From positions 181,090,720 to 181,112,369 of the forward strand of contig JBOZIK010000001.1 of assembly GCA_051453625.1 (NCBI GenBank): a stretch of 21,650 nt of DNA, written 5' to 3'. Positions 1 to 10,529 of the stretch are shown piece after piece. Within the stretch, counting starts at the first letter, position 1, and every line of letters begins with the position of its first letter. Made by a program: the position numbers and the translations under genes. The DNA comes from Welwitschia mirabilis (taxonomy: Eukaryota > Gnetophyta > Gnetopsida > Welwitschiales). The notes below the pieces were generated by a model. The model was given only the letters and a program-made list of their open reading frames with translations. It was not told the origin of the DNA and did not search any database.

Positions 1-1900
1 TATTGAAATGTTTAAATGGAAGAGAGGGAGAAATGTTATCATTGTCAATGTCATAAGGTAATATGGAAGTAAAAGTAGAAGGAAAGATATCATTTAAGGT
101 TTCACATGGAAACACAAGTAAAACAAATGGAGAAACATATGTAGACTCTTTAAGTATGTTTATTTCATTGAAAGGTTTAAGTCTGTTCTCCATTAAGTTT
201 AGTTTATTTTCTATAGGTTCTTCTTTATTCCTCTTCTCCTCATTGTTGACTTCATGATTACTTGATTGAATACTTTCTTTACTTTCTTCATCATTATCTT
301 TAATAATATCTTCCTCTTATTCACTGTCATTATTATTATCAATGATTATATTTTCCTATCTTTTATTGACCTCAATGCTATTTTGTTAAGGATTATGATC
401 ATTCTCTAAGTTGGTTCATTCATCAAAAAGATTATTAAAATAATCATAAAAAGAAAAGTACTCATTATCTTATGTGATGAAAGAGTTTTTCATATTTCTT
501 GATTTGATTCTTCTTCCCCGCCATTGAATAATTGGTTAATTCTAAATTGTAATACCCATTTTTTGTTATTAAAATGTTATCGCTAACTGTCATCTGGATG
601 ACATAGGTGGATGACTTCCTTCATTATGTACATTGTTCACTGATTTCACTCCATTACATAAATTATTCCTTAATCTCATATATTAAACTTTTATTAAAGA
701 TTTAACTTCTTCATCCTCATTACAAAGTAAGTGAAAACTAGGAATATCATCTAATATCTCAATATCATTTTCATCATCTTCATCCTAATTCTTTTCATCA
801 TTTTCATCCTAATTCTTTTCATCATTTTATTGCATATCATTATTTTTAAATTCATTATATTCATCAAAAGAATAAATATAATCATTATCTTTATCATGGA
901 TTAAAGAATTTTTAAATTTTTCATGAATTAATTATTTTATTTTGTTCATATTTTCTAAAATGAAGTGAACTGAATTATAATCATCATCCTTTGATAAATA
1001 TTCATCTTCATCCTTATTATTACATGATGGAGTTGAATCATCATTGTTCTCCTTTTTTTGTCCATTTCCTAGTATGTAGGATGTTGTAGGTTGATTCATA
1101 CTTTCATTTTCTCTTATAAAGAAAGAATTATTGCTAATTATTTCTAAGCTCTCTTCATGTTTTTCAAGGTAAGATGTAGTAGCATAGGTTTCTTATGTTG
1201 TAAAAGAACCTTGACATAGTTGATTTTGTAATAAATTTTTTTGAAGTGTCTCAATTAGATTTTCTATGTCCTTGTTTTGATTTTTGATTTTTGATTTTTT
1301 TCCCATTTTGTCAAACATTTCTTTAAAATATTTATTTTTTTCTTTATAGTGGTTCATGGTAAATGGATCTTCTTCTTTATGATAATTGATGGGAGATGAT
1401 TGTTCTTCTTAATAAATCATGAGAGAAGGGTTGGATGCACTAAAATGATTATAAGATGCTTCACTAGATCATTGTCATTTTCAGATGAAGCTTGAAAAGA
1501 AGTAGGAAAAGAAGAATGAAAAGAGGACGAGGTCTAGTTTCTAATCTTAACATCATCTGGAGTTATTCATCATGATTCTTCAAATATTTCTCTAAGTATT
1601 ATATTTCCATTATTCTTAGAAATTCTATTTTTTCTTATCCTCTTAATGCTTCTTTCAACCAATAGTTCCCAATAGTCTTTTTATCATTATTTGTAGAAAT
1701 TCTTATGTTTGTTCTTTCTTTAGCTAATATTTATTTGATGGTTTTAGTATCATTATTCTTAGAAGTAGATGAGATGTATGAACAAAAAGAATTCTTGGTT
1801 TTAAGTTCTATATCATTATTAGAAGATAAGTTCAAAGATTTATTTTTCATGTCTCCTTCTAGTAATGAACTCTCCAATTGTAATGTTCACATTTAAATTA
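1..1900 (-). pseudogene. Decayed gag-region ORF of left Ty3/gypsy (Athila/Tat-like) element, with acidic Asn/Asp/Glu-rich segment
   Basis: Read on the minus strand from about 1900 toward 1, this stretch gives long partly open segments broken by stops, several of them TAA where Gln is expected. Between about 1320 and 720 one frame reads a Lys/Gln-rich, coiled-coil-like part (IENLIETLQKNLLQNQ), then SYLEKHEESLEI, then KKENNDDSTPSCNNKDEDEY, then a strongly acidic tract containing IHEKFKNSLIHDKDNDY. The same blocks occur in the same order in the plus-strand ORF at 20577-21650, so this is a shared coding region and not random AT-rich sequence. It lies about 700 bases downstream of the PBS at 2612-2629, where a gypsy leader ends and gag begins. 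Function is inferred from position: a Gag or an extra leader-side ORF. No zinc knuckle, protease or RT is visible, since the element leaves the window. The short plus-strand ORFs here are antisense shadows. Confidence 0.6.
781..828 (-). repeat. Perfect 24-bp tandem duplication inside the acidic ORF
   Basis: The unit CATCCTAATTCTTTTCATCA plus TTTT (24 bp) occurs twice back to back without mismatch. Its length is a multiple of three, so on the minus strand it adds an eight-residue acidic repeat (NDEKN-stop-DE) without shifting frame. The TAG stop is carried in both units, so the duplication happened after, or copied, an already broken codon. The identity of the units contrasts with the heavy decay around them, which suggests a recent slippage event. 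Confidence 0.85.
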
Positions 1901-2611
1901 TAGGTTTCTATCATGATTGTATTAAGTAACACTAGTTATTAAAGAAAAAGGGGATAAAATGACCTTTTTCTTATTCTGTTATTTTGATGATTAGGTTTTT
2001 TAAAAGTTTGATTTTAATGTAATAAAAGTAGAAAACATTTTCTTCAAATCTCAAAAAGTATGTACCTAGGATGTGCATGCCTATATTGTATTTATCACTG
2101 AGGAATTATTTTTTGATATTTTTCTTGATTTAGCTTTGTTACCTCTAATATTTTTGTTTTTCACCTAATTTTTCCACATTCCTACATGCTTAGAAAAGAT
2201 GCTTGCATGTTTATTATCTTAGCTATCATCCAAATGATATCTTAGATGTCTAAAAAATAGAAAACAAAAAAGAGATTCACCAAAAACTAAACAAAAACAC
2301 ATTGTCAATCATATTCCTATGCCATCTAGATGATAGAGGATATGATATCAAGTTTATCATGTGGTGGAAAACCAAAAATAAGACAATGAAAAAAATGATA
2401 GAAAACCTTAATCTTAGGCTGTCATCTACCTGATCATCTAAATGACACATAGGATGAAAGATAGGAAAAATAAAGAATAAAAAATAAAAAACTACAAAAA
2501 TAAAAACTATGATGTTTACAATAAAAATACCACACTACTTCAAATAAATACTTGAACTAAAATCCAAGACATCTATCTAGGTAATAATAATGATGGAACT
2601 CCTTATGACCT
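1901..2611 (-). other. Untranslated leader of left Ty3/gypsy element
   Basis: This stretch separates the PBS (2612-2629) from the gag-region ORF and has no open frame of note. It carries two copies of the family's GTCATC/GATGAC quasi-palindrome, at about 2321-2336 and 2421-2446. The leader of the right-hand copy (19887-20566) also carries this motif. The similar length of the two leaders (about 700 bp) supports the same element architecture. Confidence 0.45.
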
Positions 2612-2629
2612 TTCTTAGTAATGGTGTTA
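2612..2629 (-). other. Degenerate primer binding site (tRNA-Asp type) of left Ty3/gypsy element
   Basis: The plus strand here aligns base for base with the complement of the plant gypsy PBS TGGCGCCGTTGCCGGGGA. About half the bases match, and every difference is T for C or A for G, as expected from deamination of a methylated CG-rich site. The position is diagnostic: it lies three bases inside the LTR end at 2633, the same spacing as PBS to LTR in the right-hand copy (19866-19868). Seen: the alignment and spacing. Known: this PBS is typical of plant Athila/Tat elements. Confidence 0.6.
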
Positions 2630-2632
2630 AGA

Positions 2633-3632
2633 TGTTGTGGTGTGTATTTATATAATCATTTACATCCTTGGTCAAATCTTATTAGTGATAAATATTTGCA
2701 TAACATGCATACTAGTATAGATAGGAGTTAACCCAAATGTTGTAATCCATTAAAAGAACTAGCATCAAAGATTAAAAATTATTTTTAATGAAGTATTTTT
2801 GCTATTTTTCTTTTATGTTTAAAATGAAAATAATGACACAAGAAAAAATGCAAAATGTGATGCAAATAAAAACTATTATAAATAAAATATCTATTTGACT
2901 ATCAAATCTTCCTATCACAAAGATCAACCTTGTGTAACCTAGATCGATTAAAAAACTAATACTAATCCTAACCAAACTAAACTATTAAGTATGTTGAATA
3001 GAATATGGAAAACATGCAATGATTACACTATGAAATGTAAAATACAATGCAATGCACATCATAAACTAATGATTTCAAGCTAAACAAAGGTTGTCCTTCA
3101 TGATCTATATCAACCATGAATTTGTCATAGAATCATAATAAACATAAATCATAAGTGAGATACATAACCCAGCATCGAGGAAGATGTCTCTCTGCAATAA
3201 CAAAAAATGGATCTCCTACACTTCGACCTCCTATCATGAGAATTTTAGTATGAAAGAAGATAATGTTAGAGTCAAGGGAAAAGGATGTATTTATTATAAT
3301 CAAGACTTTTAAAATAGCAAAAACTAATAAATGTAATAAAATCCTAATGGCTAGGTAAGAAGATGCATAATACATGGCAAAAGTTTGATGAAGTTTAATG
3401 AATAGTCATTTTTAGGTTTGTCTTGCTAGTCATCTGGATGTCACAGGAGATGATGCCACATCATACATAATCTACATCAGCTACCAGATTAGTCCAATAA
3501 GCATCCTAATTAGCATGAGTTCTTGTATTGTCTGTACAATCTTTGGGATAATAAGATGGACAATGAGCTTCATTAAGATGTTTCTTATGTTAAATTAGCC
3601 TCTTTAATTATAGGATTTATATTTCAAATAGG
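2633..3632 (-). mobile_element. LTR copy 1 (5' LTR) of left Ty3/gypsy element, cut by assembly gap
   Basis: On the plus strand the LTR begins TGTTGTGGTGTGTATTT, matching the reverse complement of the end of the right-hand LTR (TGTTACAGTGTGTATTT at 19865 downward). Further shared blocks are CATACTAGTATAGAT near 2718, the ATGATAGGAG block near 3235, and a TATA-like ATTATAATAAATA near 3290-3300. It carries the family quasi-palindrome at 3429-3454. The U3 end is lost in the N gap. By offset to copy 2, about 140-150 bp should be missing. The 80-residue minus-strand open frame at 3133-3375 lies in LTR sequence and is not a gene. Confidence 0.7.
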
Positions 3633-3857
3633 NNNNNNNNNNNNNNNNNNNNNNNNNNNNNNNNNNNNNNNNNNNNNNNNNNNNNNNNNNNNNNNNNNNN
3701 NNNNNNNNNNNNNNNNNNNNNNNNNNNNNNNNNNNNNNNNNNNNNNNNNNNNNNNNNNNNNNNNNNNNNNNNNNNNNNNNNNNNNNNNNNNNNNNNNNNN
3801 NNNNNNNNNNNNNNNNNNNNNNNNNNNNNNNNNNNNNNNNNNNNNNNNNNNNNNNNN
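3633..3857. other. Assembly gap of 225 N
   Basis: The run of N separates two LTR copies of the same family and orientation. If both LTRs were full length and abutting, roughly 550-600 bp would be needed here by alignment offset (about 775 bp between matching anchors), so the estimated gap is too small or one LTR is truncated. Confidence 0.95.
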
Positions 3858-4548
3858 CACATGAATAAAACTAAAAGAAGATTTTTATTATTATCACACC
3901 AACATCTTGTTATAAATTATCATCACCTCAATGAAGGAGATACAACCAAGCACTAAGGAAGACCCCTCTCTGTAACAATGAATGGAAATCCTCCTATTCA
4001 ATCTCCTATCATGATATTTTTAGGTGCTAAAGAATATAAACTTAGAGTGAAGATGAAGAAGGTAGTTATTATAGTACAATATTATAAAAAAATAAATCTA
4101 GAATATGTAATAAAAGCCCTAATGGTGCATAGGAGGTACATCACACATTACATAAGTTAGGTGAAGTTAGTGCATTAATTGAAATTAGGTGCCATCATAA
4201 CTATCATCTATATGATGGAGGAGACAATACCACATTAAGAGAGGTTTCACATTAGCTTCTATCTTTGATCTAAACAATGTTCTTATTAGCATACAAGTGG
4301 TGTCGTCTGTACTGTCATCCAGATGATGAAGGGGACAATAGTTTTTTGAAGCTCTTTTGTGAAGTTAAATTGGCCTTATAGATTACTAATTCCTTCTTAA
4401 AATTTAAAGTATCAAAAATCATTTAAAATGCCTTCAAATGTACTAGTGATTGCACATCTCTCTGATTTTCTTCTTGTCTCTCAATAATCATTGTTTTTCA
4501 CTTAAAGCTATCAAAATGTCCTATAAAACTACTCAAAATACCCCATTA
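3858..4548 (-). mobile_element. LTR copy 2 (partial) of the Ty3/gypsy family
   Basis: This is a second copy of the LTR sequence at 3080-3632, offset by about 775 bp. Shared anchors are GGAAGA...CTCTCTG near 3178 and 3956, CTCCTATCATGA near 3230 and 4003, and GTTAAATT.GCC near 3590 and 4363. Identity looks like about 65-70%, too low for two haplotypes of one locus. The high end (ACCCCATTA, 4540-4548) corresponds to the TGATGGGGT start of the right-hand LTR at 18819, with TG decayed to TA. Quasi-palindromes lie at 4203-4226 and 4314-4337. It could be a solo LTR or the LTR of an adjacent element. The 60-residue plus-strand frame inside it is a shadow. Confidence 0.65.
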
Positions 4549-4609
4549 AAAACATAGAATTTGGCATTTCAACACCTATCAAGCATGAAATGAAAATACC
4601 AATGAAGAT

Positions 4610-4825
4610 TAAAAGCACATTTTCCTATAGTTTCTTACACTAAGCACATGATACACAAGTGCTACATTATAGTTATTAATATAATTGATTTATTCTAAAT
4701 TGGAAAAAAAATACTTTGTAACTTTATTTATGATATTTTTAAATCTCATCACATGTACATTTCAATTCTATAATCAATTGTAAGGATCTATAGATATAAT
4801 AAAATTTCATTTTTAATTTTACTTT
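4610..4825 (+). repeat. Upstream direct repeat bracketing the LINE-like element (repeat A)
   Basis: About 200 bp here align with 7975-8192 in the same orientation. Shared blocks in order are TAAGCACAT, TTGATTTATT, TAACTTTAT, AAATCTCAT.ACATGTA and ATAATAAAATTT. Similarity looks like 65-70%. Because repeat B lies at the 3' end of the reverse-transcriptase ORF, repeat A may be the 3' end of a 5'-truncated LINE copy inserted upstream, or one of a pair of terminal repeats. Confidence 0.6.
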
Positions 4826-4870
4826 TATAATTAAAGATAAAGATTAAAACCTCATATAAGGCTTATGAGC

Positions 4871-4880
4871 TATAAAAGGA
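4871..4880 (+). promoter_or_regulatory. TATA-like box near the start of the LINE-like region
   Basis: The sequence GCTATAAAAGGAGAGAAG is a good match to a plant TATA box. It sits about 50 bp after repeat A and upstream of the LINE-like body. In AT-rich DNA such matches are common, so function is only a guess. Confidence 0.2.
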
Positions 4881-6435
4881 GAGAAGCAATGTTGAAGAGG
4901 GTGTTTTTAATGTTAGTTTTTTAGTTAATCCTAAAAGAATTAGAAGAAAAAAATAAAACAATATTAAAATTTATGACTAGTTAGAGTTTCAAAAATATAA
5001 ATTGAAAAATCTTATTCAAAAACTCTAAAAATTTCTAGAAAAAACAATACATGTCATAAAGAAACTAGTTCTTAAAGCATATAGGTCATGTCATAAGAGA
5101 GACAAAAATCATCATATTATTATTAGAATTTAGAATGTTGGCTAATAGGGAAAATAGAAGATAACTAAAATAATATTAAAGAAGAAAAACTATATCTCAA
5201 TGAAGATCTTGAAAAAAAAAACTAGAAAAGAAAATATAAAAATAAAAAAAGGTGAAAAAAGTGCAAGAAGGAAAAAAGTTTACATACTTAAATAAAAAAT
5301 ATATTATAGTTAATAAAGTATTTAATAAATAATAATTTTAGCCTTTTTACTATATATTTTTGAATATTGGTAACTTTATGATAGATAAAGTTTTTAATTT
5401 TTATAAAATTTCAATTCTTGATGTGCACGATATTTCTAATATTACAAAGACTTGAGTTGAAAACTCTTTAGAAATTTTTGTTTTGGGTTTTTTCCCTTCT
5501 TCCTATAGGCTTAGAATAAATATTGCTACTTTTTCTTAAAGAGGAGAAATACACATTTATATGATTTTATTAGTATGGTTATATTTGAACAAATTCCTAT
5601 TATATTTAAGGATCATTAAGGTTGTTTAGAATATGAAAATCATGTAAAAATAAATACATCATTTGAAGATAGATTAGAATTTAGATAAGGATTGGTATTT
5701 CTTATTATAAGTATCATAAGTAAATTTTTATAATCTAGTAGCTTCAGTTTTCAAGGACCTCAAGACTAATATAGAATCGATTCATTTAATTTTTAATCTT
5801 TAGAATGTTAAAAACATTATATTTTGAGATATGTGTAGAAGTAATTCAATTTTTTCTCACTTCTTATATGTCATAATATTATTAAAGGCATAGTATATTA
5901 GACATTTTAAAAGATAATAATTTTTAAGAATAACGAAAAACAAAATGGATAAGAATTTCAAGAATTGAAATCAAAGTGAACATATTAAAAACACTCTACT
6001 TATAATATCTACTCATATTTCTAAAGAGAAAAACATAGAGGATTTATAGCAAGTTGATGAGAAATGTAAGATAACTAGAATTTTACTAAAGGCTAAAAAA
6101 TCTACAAAGGTAATGAAATCATATACATATTTGATTTACACTAAAGAATGATAATTTGCAAAGAAAAGATGAACTAGTTTATTTTAGATAATTAAAAAAA
6201 GAAAAAGGTTTTTTGGAATTTAATCTAAAAAGTAGAAGAGAATAGAATGTGCACTTTCTTTGAAAGAGATTAAAAACTTCTATAAAGTTTTATTTTAATC
6301 AAATCAAGAAATGAAGAAGTTTCATAGTGATGATAGTACATTATCCATTTCTTTTGGTGACTAAAGGATATCCAAAGATTGACATCTATTAGAGATATCA
6401 ATGCAAATAACTAATATCAAAAAATGCTGAAATAC
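4881..6435 (+). other. 5' part of the LINE-like element, no domain recognised
   Basis: The region is A-rich on the plus strand, especially 4920-5330, which would encode a Lys-rich product with many stops, perhaps the remains of an ORF1. From about 5700 to 6430 the three frames give short segments resembling the linker before a LINE reverse transcriptase, but I could not identify endonuclease motifs such as GDFN or SDH. It is assigned to the element only because it lies between repeat A and the RT blocks. Confidence 0.3.
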
Positions 6436-7974
6436 GATAGATAATTAATTTGGATAGCAATTCGAAAGAAATTAGATTTAGCTATGTAAGATAGATTGGA
6501 AAAAGAATGATGTACTAATAAAAAGAAAGAAATGATATATATAACTTTAGTTTGATTGTAATTAGTAATATTTTTATCAAGATTTTAGACATTTATCTAG
6601 AAATTATGATTAAAATAAGGACTAAAGACAAGAAGGTAGATATCATGTTACAAGTAGTTTTCAGGTGATAACATCTAACTATAAACTAACTTATTATCCT
6701 AAAATATCTTATTTATAAAGAAAAATGTTTACATAATACTAGTGCATATGATTATGTTAATCAAAATAATCTATTACGGTGCTTGCACTATTTAGAAGAT
6801 CCAACAAAATTTCTATCAATAATTTAATATCTTTATAAAGAGATATGCATCCAACTTAAAACTAATTAAGAAAGTACATAGTTTTGTTGATGTAAAACAA
6901 GGATGACATCTTTTCCAACTATTTTGAATTTTTTACTTATGAAATCAAATATTAGATGTTAAATTTGCTAACTAGATATGCAGTTGGAATTGGAGATAAT
7001 GCTATCAAACTCTTATTATATGCTCATGATGATTTTTTTTAAATGTTAAACTTAAAATATGAACTAAAATAAATTTTTAACACTTTTTATAACTTTGATT
7101 CACTTTATAAAATAAACATTAATGTAAAAATCATCAAAGTCATGTTATATGGCATATATAATAATGAATATAATTTACTCCAGGAAATAAGAAGTTGAAT
7201 ATAATTTTCTCTTATAAATTCCTTAGCTTAAAATGATCATGTAATTAAAAATGGTTAAATACATTTCTCAAAAAGTTACAAGTTGAATGAAAGTCTTATT
7301 TGTCTTTTTAAAAAAAAAGAATATGATAAGAAATATATTTTAACTTAGAAACTTTGAAAAAAAGCTATATTATGCTATTATTTAATTAAGTGTTCTTTAT
7401 GGTTCTATTATTTAGGGTCATAGTATTATAAATAAATACTTAAGAGAAAAAAATAATAAATTTAGAAGATATTCTTTTTAGAGAAATTAAAACTAAAGAA
7501 ATTGTATGAGTATGATATTAATTAAAGTAGAGATGATTTCCTAAGAACTTGAATTTAGTTATCGGTTATAATACACACTCATAATTTTTTTATAGTTATA
7601 ATGGAGAAATATTCAAAAAGATTGATGTTGGTTATCTAAGAAAAAGAATTATTTTGTAATGGAGTTTTATAACTTAATAAATATAATATTCAAGAGCACA
7701 TTTTTTATTATATCCTAAATAGATTTATAAGATTTAGAACAAAAGGTGCTTCATAATATTTAGAAAAGCATATAAGGAAAGAAACATTTCTATTTAAATA
7801 TTATTAGAATATAAAGACAAACTATGTGATAGCTACTATTGATCAACATTTATGGTGCATAATTAATAGATAAAAAAATATCTAATTATTTGAAAGTTGA
7901 AATAAATACATCACTCAAGATTCTTTGGGAGGAAAAAACTTATTTAATATACAATAAATATATCACAAAATATG
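6436..7974 (+). pseudogene. Non-LTR (LINE-like) reverse transcriptase remnant
   Basis: Across three plus-strand frames, with frameshifts and many stops, the conserved order of LINE RT blocks is visible. A KILDIYLEIMIKIR...VVFR segment at about 6570-6660 corresponds to the block ending in (G)AGFR. An AYDYVNQNNLL block at about 6745-6775 corresponds to (A)FD.V....L. VKQG..LFPTILNF follows at about 6890-6935. The active-site block AVGIGDNAIKLLLYAHDDFF (6980-7039) corresponds to LLLYADD, with an extra residue in the catalytic motif. LNTFYNF.....INVKIIKVMLYG (7078-7150) corresponds to the N.KT(K)VM(L) thumb-proximal block. A weaker C-terminal segment ends near 7975 (TSLKILWEEKTYLIYNKYIT). In life it would reverse-transcribe the element's RNA at a nicked target. 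The copy is dead. Confidence 0.65.
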
Positions 7975-8192
7975 AATGCCATATTTTTTTATAGCATCTT
8001 TCACTTAAGCACATAAGATAAAAGTAGTAAATTAAAGTTATCGATCTAGTTGATTTATTTCCAATCATGCTAAGAGAACTTAATAACTTTATCAATGATG
8101 TTTCAAATCTCATAACATGTAAATTTTAACTGTATAATACATCCTTATGGTTTGTGGCCATAATAAAATTTAAATTTTTGATTTAGTTTTAA
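7975..8192 (+). repeat. Downstream direct repeat at the 3' end of the LINE-like element (repeat B)
   Basis: This segment matches repeat A (4610-4825) in orientation and block order. It directly follows the C-terminal RT-ORF remnant, and both copies contain ATAATAAAATTT near the end, which could be a polyadenylation-type signal of the element's 3' UTR. No long poly-A tail follows. Confidence 0.6.
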
Positions 8193-9491
8193 TTCTATTA
8201 AAAATATTTAAAAATATTAGATTTTCCATTTGTTTCTCTTCTTTTTTATCATTTCTTATAAAAAGACTATTATTCTTACACTAAAAGGATGCTCAGTTAA
8301 TTATAAAACTTATCTATTATTTAATTATCATTTATTTTAATGGATATTATTATTTCCACATTTTTCCTTTGTTTGTATATTTATAAAACTATTTTATTAG
8401 CCATTTTTGCCCATTTTAGTGGAAAGTAATATCTCTAAGCATGTACTTTACCTATACTTTTAAAAGCTCCTAGCAAAGTTCCTTCTAATATACCCTTTTT
8501 AAAAATTTTATAATTTCATAAAACTTTATTTTATGACACTATTTTTTGATTATTCTCATAAAATTTACAAATTGGCATTATTTTCTAATATTTAGTCAAC
8601 ATTTTTATAGCTAGTTTATTATTATTTTTTTTTAATTTCTTGTTTTCTTATCAAATTAGATAACATTTATCTAATTGACTACTTGATTTTTTTCCCTAGT
8701 TTTAGAAAGTATTTATAATCTAAAATTATGTATTTAGAGATATCTAAAAAAAATTTATAATTTTTATTGGAAAAAAACTTTCAATGTTGTATTTTCATGT
8801 TTAATTTAGCATTTTTCTAATTTCATTTGATTGAATATCATAATTATAGATTGGAAATTATTAAAAATTTTCTTATCAAACTATAATATAATATTTTAAA
8901 TATTTCTTGATTTTTCAAATATTCTTAGTCTTTTCTTTATGGTACTTTTTACTTATTCTCCACATTGCACTTGAAATCATGTTTCTAAATCAAATATTTA
9001 AAAACCATTACATAGGTATGTACTCATTAAACCTATTATGTGAATCCATTAATGTGATTAGACAATTATTTTATAATTTTAAAGTCAAATAATGAACTTC
9101 TAATCAGGCATTTTTCATGAACTATATATGCATGTTTTACCGTTTTCCCTAAACATATTTTTTCTTTTTCCCTTTCTTTTATCCTTTATTTTTTTATAGG
9201 CATTTTACCATTGTTTTTAATATTCTTTTGTCAATATCTTCATGTAAGATCTTATAAAACCCATCTTCATAGAAATGTATAGCTCCTCCAATGGCATTTC
9301 ATAGCATTAAATTGTCTACTTGTAATTTATGCTTTATAGATCAAAAATATTACAACCTTTTAATATAGATTTTGAGTGAGTTCTGGATTTGAATATTTTA
9401 GATCTCCTAGTTTTACCTCATTTTAACTTTAGATATTTCAACATTTATCTAATCCTTAATAATATGTATGGTCCTCATTACCCAATACATA
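8193..9491. other. AT-rich stretch with no recognised gene or element
   Basis: I see long T-rich and A-rich runs and no domain-bearing frame on either strand. The 61-residue plus-strand frame at 8907-9092 is hydrophobic, has no homology I recognise, and is what T-rich sequence gives by chance. The stretch may be older decayed repeat or the pre-insertion site of the copia element. Confidence 0.6.
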
Positions 9492-9496
9492 TATCT
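9492..9496. repeat. Candidate target-site duplication TATCT (left)
   Basis: TATCT precedes the copia element here and TATCT recurs at 18248-18252 directly after the right LTR end. Five bases is the usual length for Ty1/copia insertions. Five AT-rich bases can match by chance, and the exact LTR end is uncertain by about 2 bp. Confidence 0.4.
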
Positions 9497-10517
9497 TGAA
9501 GAATATATAAATCTTAAAGAAAGGGTGAATAGTTTTTACAAGATAGTATTACCTTTAAAAACATTTAGAAGAAAATAATAATATATTTAAAAAATGACAA
9601 AATGCTCTGAAAATATTTTAATAAATGAAAGCATAAAAATACTCAAGAAGTGCACCTAATAAAATGATTTATATGGTTCCAAAAAATCCTTCTACTTTAC
9701 TCTCAGATATCAACTTCAACCCTAAGTTGATCTAGATTCTTGTTGCTTTCTTTTTAGATTTCTAAGGTAACCCATAACCTTTACAAGTGGACTTTTAAGG
9801 TTTAGTCTCAATATTTAAAATCAAAGCTTTTGGTGAGGGTAGTATACCTGAATGCATAAGCTTTACTAGAGCTAAAGTACAACAATGATGGAATAAACTA
9901 TTTGAAAAGTAGTTTACAACTACTAGCTCATACAATGTAGTAGATTATTTTTGACCAATAGAAATCAATAGTACAAATGTACTTTTCTATTAGAAAATTA
10001 GTGTTAAATATTTCTATTCATTTGTTTATATAAGAGATAGGCTTAGTACAGTGAAAGGTGAATCTAATAAATCAATGACCAGATATTAAAGGGGTAATAG
10101 CTAGCAAATATTCTAAAAAGTTTTATTTCCATCTCAACTTATTAACTTCTCAAAACATCTAGTTAATCTAATTGATAACTAATGTTAGTCAACCCCACTT
10201 TATTTCAATTAATCTGATTGACTTACATTACATTGATCTAATAAACCCCATTCAAGGTCTAGTTAACTGCCTTTGTCTAGGTTCCATTGACCCCTTATGG
10301 AATTTGATCAACTCCCTTTTGTATAGATCTAATCAATTTCTTATTGAATCTATTTTACCTCTCATAAACTTGATAGTTTTTCGGGTATGAGCAAGGCCTG
10401 ATAATAATATCATTTTGATGTCTAACTTGCAATACTTTGTTAATATGAAATATTTGCATCATATTAAATAATACCAAGTATGTTAGTTTGATATCAATTT
10501 GGCAACATAACTTAATA
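9497..10517 (-). repeat. 3' LTR of the copia element
   Basis: It aligns end to end with 17008-18247 in the same orientation. It begins on the plus strand TGAAGAATATATAAATCTTA, against TGAAGGATCTATAAATCCTA at 17008. Internal anchors are the GACTTTTAAGGTTTAGTCTC / GACCTTCAAGTTAATCTC block and the AAACTTGATAGTTTTTC block, and both copies end with AACATAACTTAA. On the minus strand the LTR ends in CA, but its start is not a clean TG. Length is about 1,020 bp. Divergence between the two LTRs is substantial, so the insertion is old. Small open frames in it at 10172-10390 and 10355-10573 are chance or overlap the LTR edge. Confidence 0.85.
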
Positions 10518-10519
10518 AT

Positions 10520-10529
10520 CCTCCCTTTT
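10520..10529 (-). other. Polypurine tract of the copia element
   Basis: The minus strand reads AAAAGGGAGG immediately before the 3' LTR. This is the expected site and composition of the plus-strand-primer tract and is close to the A/G-rich tract of SIRE/Maximus elements. The right-hand LTR lacks this tract beyond its end, as expected, which helps set the LTR boundary near 10515-10517. Confidence 0.65.

Noticed and set aside
63-257. Plus-strand frames at 63-257 and 1705-1896
   Set aside because: Both are antisense to the left gypsy gag-region ORF, and their Ser/Leu/Phe-rich composition is the complement of its acidic Asn/Glu/Lys coding.
3617-3862. Two minus-strand open frames of about 80 codons across 3617-3862
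   Set aside because: They consist almost wholly of the 225-N assembly gap, so no protein is supported.
4610-8192. Reading the LINE-like region as an LTR retrotransposon with 200-bp LTRs
   Set aside because: The RT blocks and their order are LINE-like, no protease, integrase or PBS was seen after repeat A, and the repeat ends are not TG...CA.
8907-9092. 61-residue hydrophobic plus-strand frame in the AT-rich spacer
   Set aside because: No recognised motif, no supporting promoter or neighbour, and the composition explains it.
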